A stretch of DNA of 64,000 bases from Terracoccus sp. 273MFTsu3.1 (GTDB taxonomy: Bacteria; Actinomycetota; Actinomycetes; Actinomycetales; Dermatophilaceae). Under the pieces are notes generated by a model. It was not told the origin of the DNA, ran no database searches, and was given only the letters and a program-made list of their open reading frames with translations. This document shows, in pieces, positions 62,937 to 64,000 of this stretch. Position 1 is the first letter of the stretch. Each line of letters opens with the position of its first letter. A program made the translations under genes and the position numbers. Location of the stretch: positions 186,001-250,000 of the forward strand of contig NZ_KB911822.1 in the NCBI RefSeq assembly GCF_000383675.1. Direction: 5' to 3'.

Positions 62937-62965
62937 TGGACAGATGGTCCGGGCGTGGTTACTTT
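62937..62965 (+). promoter_or_regulatory. Candidate promoter of the permease gene
   Basis: TGGACA (62937-62942), 17-bp spacer, TACTTT (62960-62965), 57 bp before the leader ORF. It suggests the permease is transcribed separately from the iol operon. Confidence 0.5.
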
Positions 62966-63021
62966 GGGCAGATCGTCGCGGGGGCGGTCAGCCTCCGCGG
63001 TCCGATCGAGAGGGCTGTCCC

Positions 63022-63075
63022 ATGTCTCGTCACGTGACCACCCGTCCCTGGACCACGTCGGATCGGACGGCCTGA
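63022..63075 (+). CDS. 17-residue threonine-rich leader peptide
   Basis: ATG at 63022 preceded by AGAGGG with a 7-nt spacing; it encodes MSRHVTTRPWTTSDRTA and stops one base before the permease GTG. Five of 17 residues are Thr. The permease start itself has no good ribosome site, so it may depend on translation of this ORF. GTCCGATC (63000-63007) can pair with GATCGGAC (63061-63068), enclosing the leader. Coding is inferred from the ribosome site and spacing only. Confidence 0.4.
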   Translation: MSRHVTTRPWTTSDRTA

Positions 63076-63076
63076 C

Positions 63077-64000
63077 GTGGCCGGCGCGGGCCCGGAGCTC
63101 AAGCGGGCGCTCAACCAGCGGCAGCTGACGATGATCGCCATGGGCGGCGTCATCGGGGCGGGCCTCTTCGTCGGGTCCGGCACCGTCATCCACGACACGG
63201 GCCCCGGGGCCTTCATCACGTACGCCCTGTGCGGCGTCCTCATCATCATGGTGATGCGGATGCTGGCCGAGATGGCCGTGGCCAACCCGTCCACGGGCTC
63301 CTTCGCCGACTACTCCCGCAAGGCCCTCGGCGACTGGGCCGGCTTCTCCGTCGGCTGGCTCTACTGGTACTTCTGGGTCATCGTCGTGGGCTTCGAGGCC
63401 GTCGCCGGCGCCAAGGTCATCAACTTCTGGCTGCCGGGGGTGCCGACGTGGGTGCTGAGCCTCCTGCTCATGCTCCTCATGACGGGCACCAACCTCATCT
63501 CGGTCTCGTCGTTCGGGGAGTTCGAGTTCTGGTTCGCCGGGATCAAGGTCGCGGCGATCATCGTCTTCCTCGCCTGCGGAGCCCTCTTCGTCTTCGGGAT
63601 CTGGCCGAACGCCGACCTCGACTTCAGCAACCTCACAGCGCACGGCGGCTTCTTCCCGAACGGTGGGCTGGCGGTCACCGCGGGTGTCGTGACGGTGATC
63701 TTCTCGATGGTGGGTGCCGAGATCGCGACGATCGCCGCCGCCGAGTCGGACAACCCGGAGCGGGCCGTGTCCAAGGCCGCGAACTCCGTCATCACCCGCA
63801 TCGCGATCTTCTTCGTCGGCTCGATCTTCCTGCTCGCGGTGATCCTCCCGTGGAACTCGGCCACCCTCGAGGCGTCGCCCTACGTCGCGGCCTTCCAGGA
63901 GATGGGCATCCCGTACGCCGACCACGTGATGAACGCGGTCGTGCTGACGGCCGTGCTCTCGTGCCTCAACTCCGGCCTCTACACCGCGTCCCGGATGCTC
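63077..64000 (+). CDS. Amino-acid permease (APC superfamily), 3' end outside window
   Basis: 308 visible residues. RQLTMIAMGGVIGAGLFVGS is the APC/GABA-permease first-helix signature, followed by MRMLAEMAVANPSTGSFADY and WLYWYFWVIVVGFEAVAGA. At least seven helices are present before the window ends, including ILPWNSATL and ALS-type CLNSGLYTASRML. Imports an amino acid with protons; which one is unknown. The GTG at 63077 follows the leader stop by one base. Confidence 0.85.
   Translation, partial: MAGAGPELKRALNQRQLTMIAMGGVIGAGLFVGSGTVIHDTGPGAFITYALCGVLIIMVMRMLAEMAVANPSTGSFADYSRKALGDWAGFSVGWLYWYFWVIVVGFEAVAGAKVINFWLPGVPTWVLSLLLMLLMTGTNLISVSSFGEFEFWFAGIKVAAIIVFLACGALFVFGIWPNADLDFSNLTAHGGFFPNGGLAVTAGVVTVIFSMVGAEIATIAAAESDNPERAVSKAANSVITRIAIFFVGSIFLLAVILPWNSATLEASPYVAAFQEMGIPYADHVMNAVVLTAVLSCLNSGLYTASRML

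Overview
The window is about 72% G+C. It is packed with genes, uses GTG starts freely, and many neighbours overlap by ATGA or GTGA. Family content (cobF, deazaflavin/F420-type enzymes, DUF5926, DUF4446, an IdeR-type iron box, a half-size sugar ABC transporter, a Cgl0159-like iol gene) points to an actinobacterium. A Micrococcales member such as the Intrasporangiaceae is my best guess, made from gene style and not from a marker gene. I saw no rRNA, tRNA, CRISPR array, prophage or insertion sequence.

Layout. 1-3.4 kb: cobalamin genes (a cobF reading frame that runs on into a GNAT domain, then cobQ) and a deazaflavin-dependent nitroreductase-like gene. 3.4-8.2 kb: a PadR regulator with a large palindromic operator, an anti-sigma-type ATPase, a P-loop kinase fused to a luciferase-like monooxygenase, DUF5926 and a glycosyltransferase. 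8.3-13 kb: a pyrE-like remnant, a large membrane protein with an alkaline-phosphatase-like outer domain, DUF4446, pheA and a peptidoglycan-binding lipoprotein. 13.4-18.7 kb: four co-directional genes for a cytoplasmic subtilase with a YWGGVGG repeat, an ECF-like sigma factor, a small helix plus beta-sandwich protein and a TPR-CHAT caspase-like protease. I consider this the best candidate for an undescribed system. 18.7-26.3 kb: a flavin monooxygenase, a methyltransferase, a DUF2461 protein, the EfeUOB iron-uptake operon behind an IdeR-like box, and a lipid kinase.

26.3-37 kb is mostly housekeeping: DinB-like protein, Gfo/Idh oxidoreductase, DUF2500, zwf, a BrkB-type membrane protein, an ABC-F protein and a two-component system. 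37-46.7 kb: an ABC-2 exporter divergent from that two-component system, a ScyD/ScyE-like secreted protein, catalase, a lipoprotein, a block of palindromic 22-bp repeats before serS, and a large secreted protein with seven Ig-like repeats. 46.6-62.9 kb: a myo-inositol catabolic region. A GntR regulator, a universal stress protein and an ABC importer (ATPase, permease, binding protein) run leftward. iolG, iolC, a Cgl0159-like gene, iolB, iolD, an iolH/iolI-like isomerase, iolA, iolE and a second iolG-like gene run rightward. A candidate promoter with an IolR-like motif on its -10 lies between the two arms. The window ends inside an amino-acid permease gene preceded by a threonine-rich leader ORF.

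How the genes work together: the iol region would import inositol, oxidise it (IolG), dehydrate it (IolE), hydrolyse the ring (IolD), isomerise (IolB), phosphorylate (IolC), cleave it (a Cgl0159-like aldolase is the likely candidate) and oxidise the semialdehyde (IolA). EfeU, EfeO and EfeB form a complete iron-uptake unit. The subtilase, sigma factor, small protein and CHAT protease look like an intracellular proteolytic signalling cassette. Across the window the 7-mer GTATGCC/GGCATAC is strikingly frequent, forcing the otherwise rare codons TAT and GCA.
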